From a bacterium 210820-DFI.6.37 (GTDB taxonomy: Bacteria > Bacillota > Clostridia > Peptostreptococcales > Anaerovoracaceae), in NCBI GenBank assembly GCA_020558355.1, contig JAJCKG010000005.1:62001-126000 (forward strand): a stretch of 64,000 nucleotides of DNA. The letters run 5' to 3'. Shown in pieces: positions 26,389 to 35,578 of this stretch. A model generated the notes under the pieces. It saw nothing but the letters and a program-made list of their open reading frames with translations. It ran no database searches and was not told the DNA's origin. Within the stretch, counting starts at the first letter, position 1. Each line of letters starts with the position of its first letter. The translations under genes were made by a program, and so were the position numbers.

Positions 26389-26868
26389 CTATTTCTTCCA
26401 TACAAAATCGCCGCTCTTGCCGCCGCTCTTGCTGACCAGATGAATCTGATCGATAACCATATCCTTCTGAACCGCCTTGCACATGTCGTAAACGGTCAGG
26501 GCCGCTATGGAAACCGCCGTCAGCGCTTCCATTTCCACGCCGGTTACGCCGCTGCACTTTACTTCGCCGCAAATCTCTACGGCCAGATCAGCTTCATTCA
26601 GGTTAAAAGTAATGTTAACGCCGTTTATCATAATGGGATGGCACATAGGGATCACTTCGGAGGTTTTCTTCGCCCCCATGATCCCTGCAATCTGGGCGGT
26701 CCCCAGCACATCCCCTTTTTTCAGACCGCCGCTTTTAATCAGTCCAAAGCATTCTTCATTGACCAGCACTCTGCCTGCCGCGACTGCCGTTCTTTTGGTC
26801 ACAGCTTTATCGCCCACATCGACCATCCTCGCTCGGCCCTCTTCATTGAAATGTGAAAAATCAGCCAT
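26389..26868 (-). CDS. moaC: Cyclic pyranopterin monophosphate synthase
   Basis: 159 residues, full length. FSHFNEEGRARMVDVGDK, IPMCHPIMINGVNI (with the substrate-binding His) and GVTGVEMEALTAVSIAALTV are MoaC hallmarks. It converts the MoaA product to cPMP. It is one base from moaA and 40 bp before the mog-type gene. Confidence 0.96.
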   Translation of the reverse strand: MADFSHFNEEGRARMVDVGDKAVTKRTAVAAGRVLVNEECFGLIKSGGLKKGDVLGTAQIAGIMGAKKTSEVIPMCHPIMINGVNITFNLNEADLAVEICGEVKCSGVTGVEMEALTAVSIAALTVYDMCKAVQKDMVIDQIHLVSKSGGKSGDFVWKK

Positions 26869-26869
26869 T

Positions 26870-27823
26870 TTATCCTCCTATCTGGTTCATATCCCGTCCC
26901 GCCTTGCTGGGACTTTCCGCATTGATTTCTTCCCGCTTTTGCGGCTTGTCCAAAATCGCGTCCCGCAAGAGCTCTTCCATCTGGCCACCATCCAGACCCC
27001 GAAGAGAAATTTCCTGATCCGAATGAAGACACGGCTTCAGCCTGCCGTCCGCCGTAAGCCGGATTTTATTGCAGCTCTCGCAAAACTCGCAGCTGATGGG
27101 GCGGATCAGTCCTACCCGGCCGGCGGCTCCCGGCAGCTTGTAAAGCCGGGCCACTCCCTCTTCCTTCTCCAGGGACACCAGCTCCGGGACCCGGTCTAAA
27201 ACCGTATCACAGCTGACAAACCGGGCTTTGTCAAATCCAATCCCGCCGCCAATCGGCATCAACTCAATGAACCGGACCTCTACAGGCTTTTCTCTGGTAA
27301 GCGAAACAAAATCCGGAATCTCATCATCATTAAATCCGCCCATAAGCACCGTATTGATTTTCAGCTTGTCAAATCCCGCTTCCTCAGCGGCCCGGATCCC
27401 CGCCATGGCGTCCTCCAGCTGGCCGATCCTTGTAATATACCGGTACTTTTCCGGATCCAGGGTATCCAGACTGATATTGAGACGGGAAATACCCGCGTCC
27501 CTCAGATCCTTCGCAAAGCGGGGAAGCAGCACGCCGTTGGTGGTAACGCACACCTCCCTGATCCCGGGAATATCCGCAATGGCCCGGCAGAGCTTTACGA
27601 TGCCCCGTTTTACAAGAGGCTCCCCACCGGTGATCCGAATCTTGCTGATACCCAGACGAGCCGCCGCTTCCACCGCCATAACCGTCTCTTCAGCGGTCAT
27701 CATGTCTTCGTGGGCTTTCTTGGCGACGCCCTCCTCCGGCATGCAGTACCGGCACCGCAGGTTGCACAGCTCTGTAACGGAAACCCGCATATAATTGATC
27801 TCTCTGTTGTAGTTGTCTCTCAT
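26870..27823 (-). CDS. moaA: GTP 3',8-cyclase
   Basis: 317-residue radical SAM enzyme for the first step of molybdenum-cofactor synthesis. VTELCNLRCRYCMPEEG binds the SAM iron-sulfur cluster, ITGGEPLVKRGI is the SAM-contact motif, and the C-terminal CEFCESCNKIRLTADGRLK with a later Cys (PCL) binds the second cluster. It begins 15 bp after the DUF4143 ATPase gene, so the two may share a transcript. Confidence 0.96.
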   Translation of the reverse strand: MRDNYNREINYMRVSVTELCNLRCRYCMPEEGVAKKAHEDMMTAEETVMAVEAAARLGISKIRITGGEPLVKRGIVKLCRAIADIPGIREVCVTTNGVLLPRFAKDLRDAGISRLNISLDTLDPEKYRYITRIGQLEDAMAGIRAAEEAGFDKLKINTVLMGGFNDDEIPDFVSLTREKPVEVRFIELMPIGGGIGFDKARFVSCDTVLDRVPELVSLEKEEGVARLYKLPGAAGRVGLIRPISCEFCESCNKIRLTADGRLKPCLHSDQEISLRGLDGGQMEELLRDAILDKPQKREEINAESPSKAGRDMNQIGG

Positions 27824-27838
27824 TTTCTTCTCCGTAAT

Positions 27839-29152
27839 TTATTCCAGCAGAAAATCCAACGCTTTTATAATTTTGATACCCTCTTCCTCAGCAGTGAAAC
27901 CGGGTTCCATAGTAATGACAATTTTTTCATAATTATCCCGGATGCTTTTCAGAGGGGCCAGCTCCCGTGCTCTGGTCTCCGGCGCCAGCATGCTCTCAGT
28001 CACCTGGATATATTTCTTTTCATCCGTTTTCACGGCAATAAAGTCCACTTCCTTCTGTCCCGCTTTTCCAATGGCAACCTCATATCCCCGGCGAAGCAAT
28101 TCAAAATAGATGGTATTTTCCAGAAGATGTCCGGTATCGCCGTCCCGGTATCCCAGCAGATAATTCCGCAGCCCGGTATCCGCGATATAGTACTTGCCCA
28201 GGGTCCGCAGATAGGATTTTCCCTTGATATCGTATCGTTTGATATTATAAAAAATATGAGCTTCTGTCAAGCAGTCGATATACGCCTGGATCGTCTGGGT
28301 AGCCGGTCTTCCCTTTCCGCCTCGTCTCTCCAGCAGCCCCTCATCCGCAAGGGTGCCTCCGATGGAGGTCGCGGAAACATTGCTCCCGATATTATCAGCA
28401 AGAAACAAAATGATTTTCCTCAGTAGGATGGGATCGGTAATGGCCCTCTGACCTTTGCGCCTCTCTCGCTCCAGAATATCCCGTACCACTACAGCGGAGT
28501 AAACACCGTCCAGCATGACAGATATCTTTTCCTGATCAAAGCCCACGTCCGCAAGGGCCGGCATGCCCCCAAACTTTACATACGCGTCAAAGAACTCCCG
28601 CAATCCGTAAATTTCGCCCTGTCCATCCGAGACATACAGACTGTTCCCCGCCAGAGGCGACCGCCTTTCTGTCAGTACGAATCCATGAAAATCAAGGAAC
28701 TCCCGAAAAGAGAGCGGATACATCCTGATCTCCACATAGCGGCCGGACAGATAAGTAGAAAGCTCGGAGGAAAGCAGGTACGCATTGGACCCGGTAATAT
28801 AAATATCACAGTCCATATCCACCATAAAAGAATTAACCGCGATCTGCCAGTCCGCGACTCTCTGTATCTCATCGAAAAACAGGTACATCCGCTCCTCCGG
28901 ATTGCTGTTTTCCTTTATATATTGGTTCAGCTCCTGGCAGCTCATATTATAAAAATCCATAGATTCAAAATTGATTTCCAGGATCTGCTCTTCCCTTATT
29001 CCGTTATCCCTGAGATGCCCGGCCATCAGCTTTAACAAGCTGGACTTGCCGCATCTTCGTATTCCCGTAATAACCTTTACTACATCCATATCCTTAAAAG
29101 CGATCAGCTTTTCCAAATATAGATCCCGCTTTCTCAGCGCCCGCTTTCTCAT
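27839..29152 (-). CDS. AAA ATPase with DUF4143 domain
   Basis: About 437 residues. The N-terminal AAA_14 domain has Walker A GIRRCGKSSLL, Walker B YLFFDEIQRV and sensor ITGSNAYLLSSELS. The centre holds a winged-helix-like stretch (SNVSATSIGGTLADEGLLE then TIQAYIDCLTEAHIFY). The C-terminal DUF4143 domain has GYEVAIGKAGQKEVDFIAV, a nuclease-like beta pattern. Proteins of this type are common but their function is unknown. ATG 29152 is preceded by GAGGTGAGG. The promoter is covered by repeated palindromes, and moaA follows at 15 bp. Confidence 0.85.
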   Translation of the reverse strand: MRKRALRKRDLYLEKLIAFKDMDVVKVITGIRRCGKSSLLKLMAGHLRDNGIREEQILEINFESMDFYNMSCQELNQYIKENSNPEERMYLFFDEIQRVADWQIAVNSFMVDMDCDIYITGSNAYLLSSELSTYLSGRYVEIRMYPLSFREFLDFHGFVLTERRSPLAGNSLYVSDGQGEIYGLREFFDAYVKFGGMPALADVGFDQEKISVMLDGVYSAVVVRDILERERRKGQRAITDPILLRKIILFLADNIGSNVSATSIGGTLADEGLLERRGGKGRPATQTIQAYIDCLTEAHIFYNIKRYDIKGKSYLRTLGKYYIADTGLRNYLLGYRDGDTGHLLENTIYFELLRRGYEVAIGKAGQKEVDFIAVKTDEKKYIQVTESMLAPETRARELAPLKSIRDNYEKIVITMEPGFTAEEEGIKIIKALDFLLE

Positions 29153-29176
29153 GTTATACCTCACCTCTTTGTCATT

Positions 29177-29260
29177 AGTATAACACAAACTTTCAAAAAT
29201 AAAAAGTTTATCATATCAATGTTACAAACTTTTTATTTTTAAAAGTTTGTAACATTGATA
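29177..29260 (-). promoter_or_regulatory. Promoter with two AAACTTT-N9-AAAGTTT palindromes
   Basis: Palindromes at 29187-29209 and 29226-29248 share the same arms and spacer, centres 39 bp apart. The upstream one extends to a perfect 20-bp inverted repeat, 29214-29233 with 29241-29260. A TATACT -10 box (29182-29177, minus) lies just downstream of the proximal palindrome, which covers the spacer. Likely repressor sites for the DUF4143 gene; the distal hairpin could also end the upstream transcript. Confidence 0.6.
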
Positions 29261-29267
29261 TTTTGAA

Positions 29268-31193
29268 TTATAAGGTCCGTTTTTTCCGGCTCTCCCGAAG
29301 ACCGCGGATACCAAGGGCTATCGCGGCGACAGCCAGAACCACAGCCGCGGCGATCAGATACAGAGGATCCGTCTCTTTTCTCACATCACCAGAGAAGGTG
29401 GCTGTACTGGCGCTCCTTTTCAGCAGCTTGTTGAGAGGATCTTTGTATTCCTCCTTTTTCTTCTTGTCCTTTTCCAGCTGGTTGGTCTTGTTGTCGTCGT
29501 CCTTGTCCTTTTTCTGCGCCATGAGCGCTTTCATCCGCTCGCCCCTGGCCTGGGCCTTTTCTTCCTCAGTCGCCGCGCTTCCCGCCAGAACAAAAGCGGT
29601 GAGCTTTTTCGTCTTGAAAAACTGCGTACCGTTGGCCTTGGTGGAGTCCACCTTTGTCAGGCTTCCTCCGCTTCCCACAGAATAAACCGCGCTGCTCTTC
29701 TGGCTGATGTCATCATCAATGGGCATCTGGACCTCCACCTTTTCCGTAGGCTGGATCTTCCGGTCTCCCTGGTAGAACTGGATCCGGTAGAAAATCGCTT
29801 CCGTTTCATTCTTGGACAGATTCTTTTTCGCGGCCTTGTAATCCTCCGTCTCCGTTCCCATAACCCGGACGAACAGCTTCGCGTCCTCCGGCAGGGAATC
29901 CACCGGAGCGATTACATAGATTCCGGTTACCTTATCGTAAAAGACCATCTGCTCCTTTTGAACCATGGACGCCTTTACCTCAGTCATGGCGTATTCCAGG
30001 GCCTCTACTTCGTCGTTGATCTCATTTTGCGCCGTATATTTGTCCATCTCTTTGGCCCGGTCGATCTCTTCCTTGAGATTTTCCACTTCAATTCTGCCGT
30101 ACTGGCCCACATCCGTCCCTACGTTGACACTGGCCTTGGCATACAGCTCCCGCGCCTCCTTTAACGCGGCCTCCAGCTTTTTGATGTTGGCTTCCGCCGG
30201 CTTTTCGCTCTTTGCGATTTCCAGCATCGCGTTCAGTTCTTTTATCATAGCCTTGATTTTTATATTGGCCTTATCCTGCAGTAAAAATTTTACCTCGTCT
30301 TCCGCCTTCTTGTTCAGATCCTTTAGCAGCAGGCGCAGCTGTTTGATATTTTCTCTTTTATACTTTCCGTTTTTCAGATCTTTATCAGTGACAGAGTCAA
30401 GAAAGTCCTGGGCCTTGTCTGCCGCCGTCTCCCATTTGCTCAGATCCGCGTAGGTCTGTACCGTAAACCGCATGGGAACCCGGTTGACCGTGTAGCCCTT
30501 TCCGTTGCTGTTTTTTTGCCAGCTGGAAATGAATTCATACTCCTGGTTTTTTTCCTCGTTATATTTCTTCTTCTCCGCGGAAGTCAGACCCTCGCTGGTC
30601 TGCTGAATATATCCGGTGCAGTTTCCCTCTTCATCCTCGGCCAGCACCAGAGTGATCCCGTTATTGGCCTGCATACCCCGAAGAAAGCCGAACTCATAAA
30701 GGCACCCCGGTTCCAGCTCAAAATCCTCAATCTTAAAAGCCCAGCAGGTGCCGTTTCCAGAAGGGTCCACCTTGTCAGCTCTGACGGCCGGAGTTTTGAC
30801 ATAATCGGTGAAATTGGAAACGCGGGTACCGTTTTTATACGCGAAGAGATACAGCTTGCCGTAAGCGATCCAGTCCGTCTTACTTGTCCACGGATTTCGG
30901 TCCGTCATGGCGTAAAAGGTGTAGTTTGAGCCGTCGCTTTTCTTCGCGTCCAAATAGTCCACCCCATTTTTCACGCCGCTGTATTTGACCACCGGGCCGC
31001 TGTTGTTAAAGGTGCTGCTGAGCCAGTGCTGTCCCTTTTCGGTGTCAACCAGATACCCTCTTGGGGTAAACGGATTATGCCCTGTTCCGCTGGTGCCGAA
31101 TTCCCATACGTCGGCGCTGACGGCCCCCGCGGTCAGGCCGAAAAACAGCATCAATATTAATATAATTCCCGTAACTCTGGAAGCTCTACGCAT
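29268..31193 (-). CDS. Large membrane-anchored surface protein with helical repeats
   Basis: 641 residues: signal peptide (1-27, ending VSADV), an N-terminal beta module of about 220 residues that ends in the pattern LEPGCLYEFGF ... RFTVQTYA, a long helical region (about 255-420) resembling FIVAR repeats, a beta-sandwich of the type seen in clostridial surface proteins (YVIAPVDSLPEDAKLFVRV ... RKIQPTEKVEVQMPID ... AFVLAGS), a Lys/Asp-rich linker, and a C-terminal membrane helix with the tail RESRKKRTL. It is exposed and membrane-held. No LPXTG motif is seen. Divergent from the small Ig-like protein at 31273. Ligand unknown; heme or metal capture is possible given the ABC transporter nearby, but no NEAT signature is clear. 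Confidence 0.65.
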   Translation of the reverse strand: MRRASRVTGIILILMLFFGLTAGAVSADVWEFGTSGTGHNPFTPRGYLVDTEKGQHWLSSTFNNSGPVVKYSGVKNGVDYLDAKKSDGSNYTFYAMTDRNPWTSKTDWIAYGKLYLFAYKNGTRVSNFTDYVKTPAVRADKVDPSGNGTCWAFKIEDFELEPGCLYEFGFLRGMQANNGITLVLAEDEEGNCTGYIQQTSEGLTSAEKKKYNEEKNQEYEFISSWQKNSNGKGYTVNRVPMRFTVQTYADLSKWETAADKAQDFLDSVTDKDLKNGKYKRENIKQLRLLLKDLNKKAEDEVKFLLQDKANIKIKAMIKELNAMLEIAKSEKPAEANIKKLEAALKEARELYAKASVNVGTDVGQYGRIEVENLKEEIDRAKEMDKYTAQNEINDEVEALEYAMTEVKASMVQKEQMVFYDKVTGIYVIAPVDSLPEDAKLFVRVMGTETEDYKAAKKNLSKNETEAIFYRIQFYQGDRKIQPTEKVEVQMPIDDDISQKSSAVYSVGSGGSLTKVDSTKANGTQFFKTKKLTAFVLAGSAATEEEKAQARGERMKALMAQKKDKDDDNKTNQLEKDKKKKEEYKDPLNKLLKRSASTATFSGDVRKETDPLYLIAAAVVLAVAAIALGIRGLRESRKKRTL

Positions 31194-31272
31194 GCTTTCC
31201 TCCCTGTGTCTGTTTTTTTCTTCCTGTTTGTGGTATCATATCTTTAGCAATTATGGCTAAAGGAGTTTTATT

Positions 31273-31995
31273 ATGTCAAAAAACAAAGTATTTCATTGTG
31301 TTTTACTGATTTTTCTTTTTGCCGCCCTTCTGTCTCCTGTATCCGCCTTCGCGGAAGACGGTGACGGCAGCGGCGAGGGAAACGGTCAGGGGCTCGGCAT
31401 CAACAAGGATATCGCCCTTACCCTTGTATCCTCATCGGTTACGGACGGACAGACAGATGTAGCTGTCAATGAAACCATTGAACTGGACTTTAATAAAAAC
31501 ATCTGCAATATCACCGTCCTGGCCGACAACAAAAAGTGTTTCCACCTGACTGACACCAGCGGCGGGGCGGTGGCCATCAAACTGATCTTTCCGGATGACC
31601 AGGTCCAGCACGATTACAAAAAGCAGGTATTCATCATTCCTCAGGAGGATCTGGACAGCAACACGCTGTATAAAGTCGCTGTAGACAGCACCCTCCGGGC
31701 TAAAAACGGCACCACCATCGACAATGCCCACACCTTCACCTTTACCACCGGAACCAGCCGGACGGATCAGGAAAACAAAATCCTGAAAAAGCTGGATGAC
31801 AACATCGTCACCTATGAAACCGCCTATGGTGAAACAGCGGATTCCATTCCGGTGGACAAGTCGGGGCTCGACGATGTGTCGGAAGAGCAGGGACCGGACA
31901 CAGGCTCTATCGCCCGGATCGCCGCCATTGCTCTGATCCTGGTTATCATCGTATTTACCGTTATCTTCGCGGTTCTCAGACGTAGAAAAGAATAA
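31273..31995 (+). CDS. Small surface protein with SbsA/Big_5-like Ig domain
   Basis: 240 residues: signal peptide (1-27), an Asp/Gly-rich linker, one Ig-like domain (about 45-160: SVTDGQTDVAVNETIELDFN, NTLYKVAVDSTLRAKNG, AHTFTFTTGTS), an acidic linker, and a C-terminal PDTG, hydrophobic helix and RRRKE tail. The end has the layout of a sorting signal with PDTG in place of LPXTG. It is the only plus-strand gene between 29 and 41 kb and its last 20 bp overlap the 3' end of the transglutaminase-fold gene. Confidence 0.7.
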   Translation: MSKNKVFHCVLLIFLFAALLSPVSAFAEDGDGSGEGNGQGLGINKDIALTLVSSSVTDGQTDVAVNETIELDFNKNICNITVLADNKKCFHLTDTSGGAVAIKLIFPDDQVQHDYKKQVFIIPQEDLDSNTLYKVAVDSTLRAKNGTTIDNAHTFTFTTGTSRTDQENKILKKLDDNIVTYETAYGETADSIPVDKSGLDDVSEEQGPDTGSIARIAAIALILVIIVFTVIFAVLRRRKE

Positions 31996-34360
31996 ACTTC
32001 ATAATGAATTTCTTTCCCCTCTTCTGAGAGGAATACACATGGCTTCCTATGCTCACCGCGTAGCGAGCCATTTTTTTATGCTCTTCTTTGGTAAGGCTTT
32101 CCCTGCCGAATCGCACTTTATGAACCGCGCGCAGGAATTCCGCGAACGTCATCTCCTGAGCGGCGTCATACCGCAGGGACAGTTCCTCTAGCTTGTCGTA
32201 TGGGTTTACAGGAAGGGGCCGCTTATCAAAGGCCATGACCTTTCCCACATATTTGTACATGGCGTAAACCTGCTGATCGGTATATACGGTCCCGAAGGAA
32301 GCCAGCAGCTTTTTAATGTGCCGCCTTCCCAGCAGTTCAAAGGCCGCTATAAGAAGCAGGACAAGCAGCAGTCCAAACCACAGCGGGTTGATGGCGCGTT
32401 TTTCCTCTTCCTGGTTTGCCTCCGGCTGATCTTCCTCCGGGGCCTCATCCTGATAATTCTTTTGCGTTTCTTCTTCGATCTTTTCATCCTCTTCCGTTTC
32501 GGTGGTCTGCTGCTTTTCCATATCGTAAAAGCCCGGTACGACTTCCACCGGGAACCAGCCGATCTCGTCGATGTAGATCTCTACCCAGCTGTGGGCCTGA
32601 GAATCCAGAACATCTAATGTCACGCCGCTCATTTCCGTATAAAGCAGCATCTCCTGGGGAGACAGATAATAGCCCTCCGCGTATCTTGCGGGGATGCCGG
32701 CTCTCCGGAACATCAGGGCTGCGGCAGTGGCGAAATGCATATCATTTCCCCGGTAGCTTTCATTCATGAAATAGGACAGTTCATCCTTTCCGGAAGGGGC
32801 CGCCCCCGCTTCGATATCGTATTCAAATTCTTCATCAAAGTTTTTTCTTATATAATGCAGCGTATAATCGATGGTCTTACCTTCACACTTTTCGATGCCG
32901 CTGGTTCCCAGCGCGTTGGAATCCTCTTCTGAAAGGTAAAGGTAAGTATCATATACATATCTGCGGTATACGGCTTCCGCCTCGGCGTAATCATCCCAGT
33001 CAGGGCTTTCTTTTACTTCCGCCAGCCAGCTGGCCAGCCCTTTTTCATCGTAATCCTGAAAATCGGACAGGAAGGCTTTAAAGCTGTATTCCCTCTGCCC
33101 CCGAAGGCCTTTCGCGAATGCGCCGTAATCCTTTTCATAGTTTACATTTCCGGGCAGCGTGTCGCCGGTCAGGGCCGCTTCATAGGGCAGATACAGATAT
33201 TTGCTGCTGCTGTTGACATTGGTCACGTCTACGGATACAAAGTCATAGTTTTTGGACATGCGGTATAGCCGGTCCTGCTGCATCCACGGATAAAAATCCT
33301 GCTGGGCCAGCCATTCTGTGATTCCTGTATATTCGCCGGAATACGCGCCTTCCGCGGCCGGGCTCCACTTGCCGTTTTCAAAGCTTCCTCCCACAAAGCC
33401 CCTCAGATACATGGACTGAGGCATCTGCATTTTCAGGGTGAGAACGGCGCTGTCCGTATACTGCAATGGATGGGTCTTTGTCAGATCTCCCCGGGACAGC
33501 TGATCCACTTCCTGACCGTTCAGGCTGTCATAGCGCAGATGCTCCTGAAGCTCCACTACCGCGGTCTTTGCTTCATCGATAGACTCAGGAGGCCGGTAAT
33601 CGTCTCCTGAAAAGATCAGCACATACCCAAGCAGCAGCACTAAGGTGATGCCGAGAAAAAGGTACGGCAGTGAGGAATTTTTGCTGTTTTGTATGTAAAT
33701 GGGCCTGTTTTTCTTCTTGCTGACCGGCCTTGCCACCGCGGATAACACCAGCAGTCCGGTCCAGCACAGCAGCAAAAGAAGCAGCAGCCAAATGGAAGGC
33801 TCCGCTTTCAGACACAGGCCGGTCATAACCGGAATGGCAGTCAGCACAAAGCCCAGCAGCGGTTCCTTGTGATAAACGCTGTGAACGATGGCCATAGAAG
33901 CCAGCAGCATGACCGGAATCATGGCAAGAAAAGCGTCGGTGCTCCAGTCTACGGTATCACCGGTTATTTCATAAGGAATCAGCCCCGCGTTCATCTGTTG
34001 GTTCAGGACCTCGATCATAATATTTCCCATAACAAGGAATCCGTTCCACACCGATTCATAGGCAACCAAAAAGAAGATGGCTGTAATCAGGAACACATAG
34101 AAGACCAAAAATCTTCCTAAAAACGGGTTCCAGCACAGAAAATACAGTCCGATGGGAAGGCCCGCTATAAGCAGCGCGCTGATGATGGAGTCCACCGGAT
34201 TGGGGAACATGGAAAAGAAGGTATACCAGCAGCCTACCGACAGGGCAATGGCCAAAAGCAGCTCAAAGATGACCCGTCTTCCGGGCCTTTTAGCCGCTTC
34301 ATCTGTTATCTGAACCAGATCCATAGAGGTCTGGAGTTGTTTTTTTCTCAGTAGGTTCAT
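31976..34360 (-). CDS. Transglutaminase-fold membrane protein (TgpA-like), catalytic Cys replaced
   Basis: 794 residues. Seven or so helices fill the first 230 residues, then an extracytoplasmic domain, a transglutaminase core (about 480-640), an acidic Gln/Glu-rich linker, another helix and a cytoplasmic C-terminal DUF4129-like part. In the core, the position normally read G-x-C-x-H-F-A appears as GNDMHFATAA, followed by normal RRAGIPARYAEGYYL and AHSWVEIYIDEIGWFP. Thus His is kept but Cys seems to be Asp. With DUF58 and MoxR genes upstream it forms the widespread MoxR-DUF58-transglutaminase set, linked to envelope assembly. Confidence 0.85.
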   Translation of the reverse strand: MNLLRKKQLQTSMDLVQITDEAAKRPGRRVIFELLLAIALSVGCWYTFFSMFPNPVDSIISALLIAGLPIGLYFLCWNPFLGRFLVFYVFLITAIFFLVAYESVWNGFLVMGNIMIEVLNQQMNAGLIPYEITGDTVDWSTDAFLAMIPVMLLASMAIVHSVYHKEPLLGFVLTAIPVMTGLCLKAEPSIWLLLLLLLCWTGLLVLSAVARPVSKKKNRPIYIQNSKNSSLPYLFLGITLVLLLGYVLIFSGDDYRPPESIDEAKTAVVELQEHLRYDSLNGQEVDQLSRGDLTKTHPLQYTDSAVLTLKMQMPQSMYLRGFVGGSFENGKWSPAAEGAYSGEYTGITEWLAQQDFYPWMQQDRLYRMSKNYDFVSVDVTNVNSSSKYLYLPYEAALTGDTLPGNVNYEKDYGAFAKGLRGQREYSFKAFLSDFQDYDEKGLASWLAEVKESPDWDDYAEAEAVYRRYVYDTYLYLSEEDSNALGTSGIEKCEGKTIDYTLHYIRKNFDEEFEYDIEAGAAPSGKDELSYFMNESYRGNDMHFATAAALMFRRAGIPARYAEGYYLSPQEMLLYTEMSGVTLDVLDSQAHSWVEIYIDEIGWFPVEVVPGFYDMEKQQTTETEEDEKIEEETQKNYQDEAPEEDQPEANQEEEKRAINPLWFGLLLVLLLIAAFELLGRRHIKKLLASFGTVYTDQQVYAMYKYVGKVMAFDKRPLPVNPYDKLEELSLRYDAAQEMTFAEFLRAVHKVRFGRESLTKEEHKKMARYAVSIGSHVYSSQKRGKKFIMKFILFYV

Positions 34361-34423
34361 GTCGATCTCCCAGGGGTTACAATTGTTTTGTTTTCACGCA
34401 GTCCTTTCAGGGCTTCGCGGCTT

Positions 34424-35578
34424 TCACACGAGGATTTCCGGCAGTCCTTCCGCCGCTTCCTTCAGGGAAACAGGGATCACCTCGATGGACTGGCGGGCGG
34501 CTTCACAGGCCGCTTCCTCTTCATAGATCAGGATCGTCCGCATAGTCTGGGAAACTTCCAGCTCTGCAATCTTGTCCAGATCCGGATCGGAAACCACATA
34601 CACCAGCGTACTGTTTTTGCTCCGGTATCCGCTGGCCGCGTAATATTCCAGAGCCGCCGAGTTGTCACTGGAAGGATAGGACGCAAGCACCTGTGCCGCC
34701 GCCATATCCAGATTTTCAAAATCATCCAGCTCCCGCGCGTGGAACATTCCCTCTCCGGCGTCATACCACGCCAGATTGTGATTGATTCCGTTTTCCAGCA
34801 GGGCTCTTGACAAGGAAAGGTACAGCTCCACCACCCCGTCGATCATGTCCTCCTTTCCCTTTGTCAGCTCCATAAGAAGGAAAACAGAGTAGTTCAGAGG
34901 CAGGCTGAAATCCCGCAGCATGGTTTTATCCAGCTTGACAGACAGCTTCCAGTGGATCTTTCGGATCTCATCTCCCGGCACATATTCTCTCAGGGCGAAA
35001 ATTTCGCTTACATCCGCCCCCGGCCGGTCAGGAGAGTAGCGGCTGCCGTCGCCGCTGGTCTCAATGGGCTTTTCCATATAAACAAGGGCTTCCCGCATTT
35101 CCGGATAAACAACGACAGCCTGTACGGGAAGACCCGGCTTTCGAAACGCGAAAAGGCCAAAGGCGTCGTAGATTTTTATCTTCTCTGTAAAAATAAGCAC
35201 CGTCCCTACTTTGCTGTCCTTCATGGCAAGCTCCGCGTCAACCGTTTTCTTTCCGCCTACCGTAGCGCTGACCCTCCGGAGCTTGGAAGCTCCCGTCATC
35301 TGGTTTTCCATACGGACCCGCAGCATGATCCGGGCCGCTGGAAAAAGGCTGCTGTTTGTAAATCGATAGGTAAAAACGGCGCAGTCCTTTCGCGCGGTCC
35401 CCGGCACTTCCAGCTGAATGGTAAGTCCCCGGCGGGAAAAAAGCGTCAGCGCCAGAGAAATCACCGGAAGCAGGACGCAAAGTCCCAAAAGAGTCAGGGT
35501 GTAATATGTATTTGTAAAAATATAGATCATTGCCATTACAAGCAGTAGCAGCACATAAAACACTCTGTTTTTCAGCAT
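34424..35578 (-). CDS. DUF58 domain protein
   Basis: 384 residues. Two N-terminal helices (1-50), a beta-rich middle, and the DUF58 signature DVSEIFALREYVPGDEIRKIHWKLSVKLDK, which resembles the start of a vWA fold. These proteins accompany MoxR ATPases and may present or receive their substrates at the membrane. The gene follows the MoxR gene without a spacer and is 63 bp before the transglutaminase-fold gene. Confidence 0.9.
   Translation of the reverse strand: MLKNRVFYVLLLLVMAMIYIFTNTYYTLTLLGLCVLLPVISLALTLFSRRGLTIQLEVPGTARKDCAVFTYRFTNSSLFPAARIMLRVRMENQMTGASKLRRVSATVGGKKTVDAELAMKDSKVGTVLIFTEKIKIYDAFGLFAFRKPGLPVQAVVVYPEMREALVYMEKPIETSGDGSRYSPDRPGADVSEIFALREYVPGDEIRKIHWKLSVKLDKTMLRDFSLPLNYSVFLLMELTKGKEDMIDGVVELYLSLSRALLENGINHNLAWYDAGEGMFHARELDDFENLDMAAAQVLASYPSSDNSAALEYYAASGYRSKNSTLVYVVSDPDLDKIAELEVSQTMRTILIYEEEAACEAARQSIEVIPVSLKEAAEGLPEILV

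Noticed and set aside
29268..31193. NEAT heme-binding domain in the large surface protein
   Set aside because: I could not place the YxxxY heme motif in a NEAT context; the middle sandwich looks like a generic surface module.
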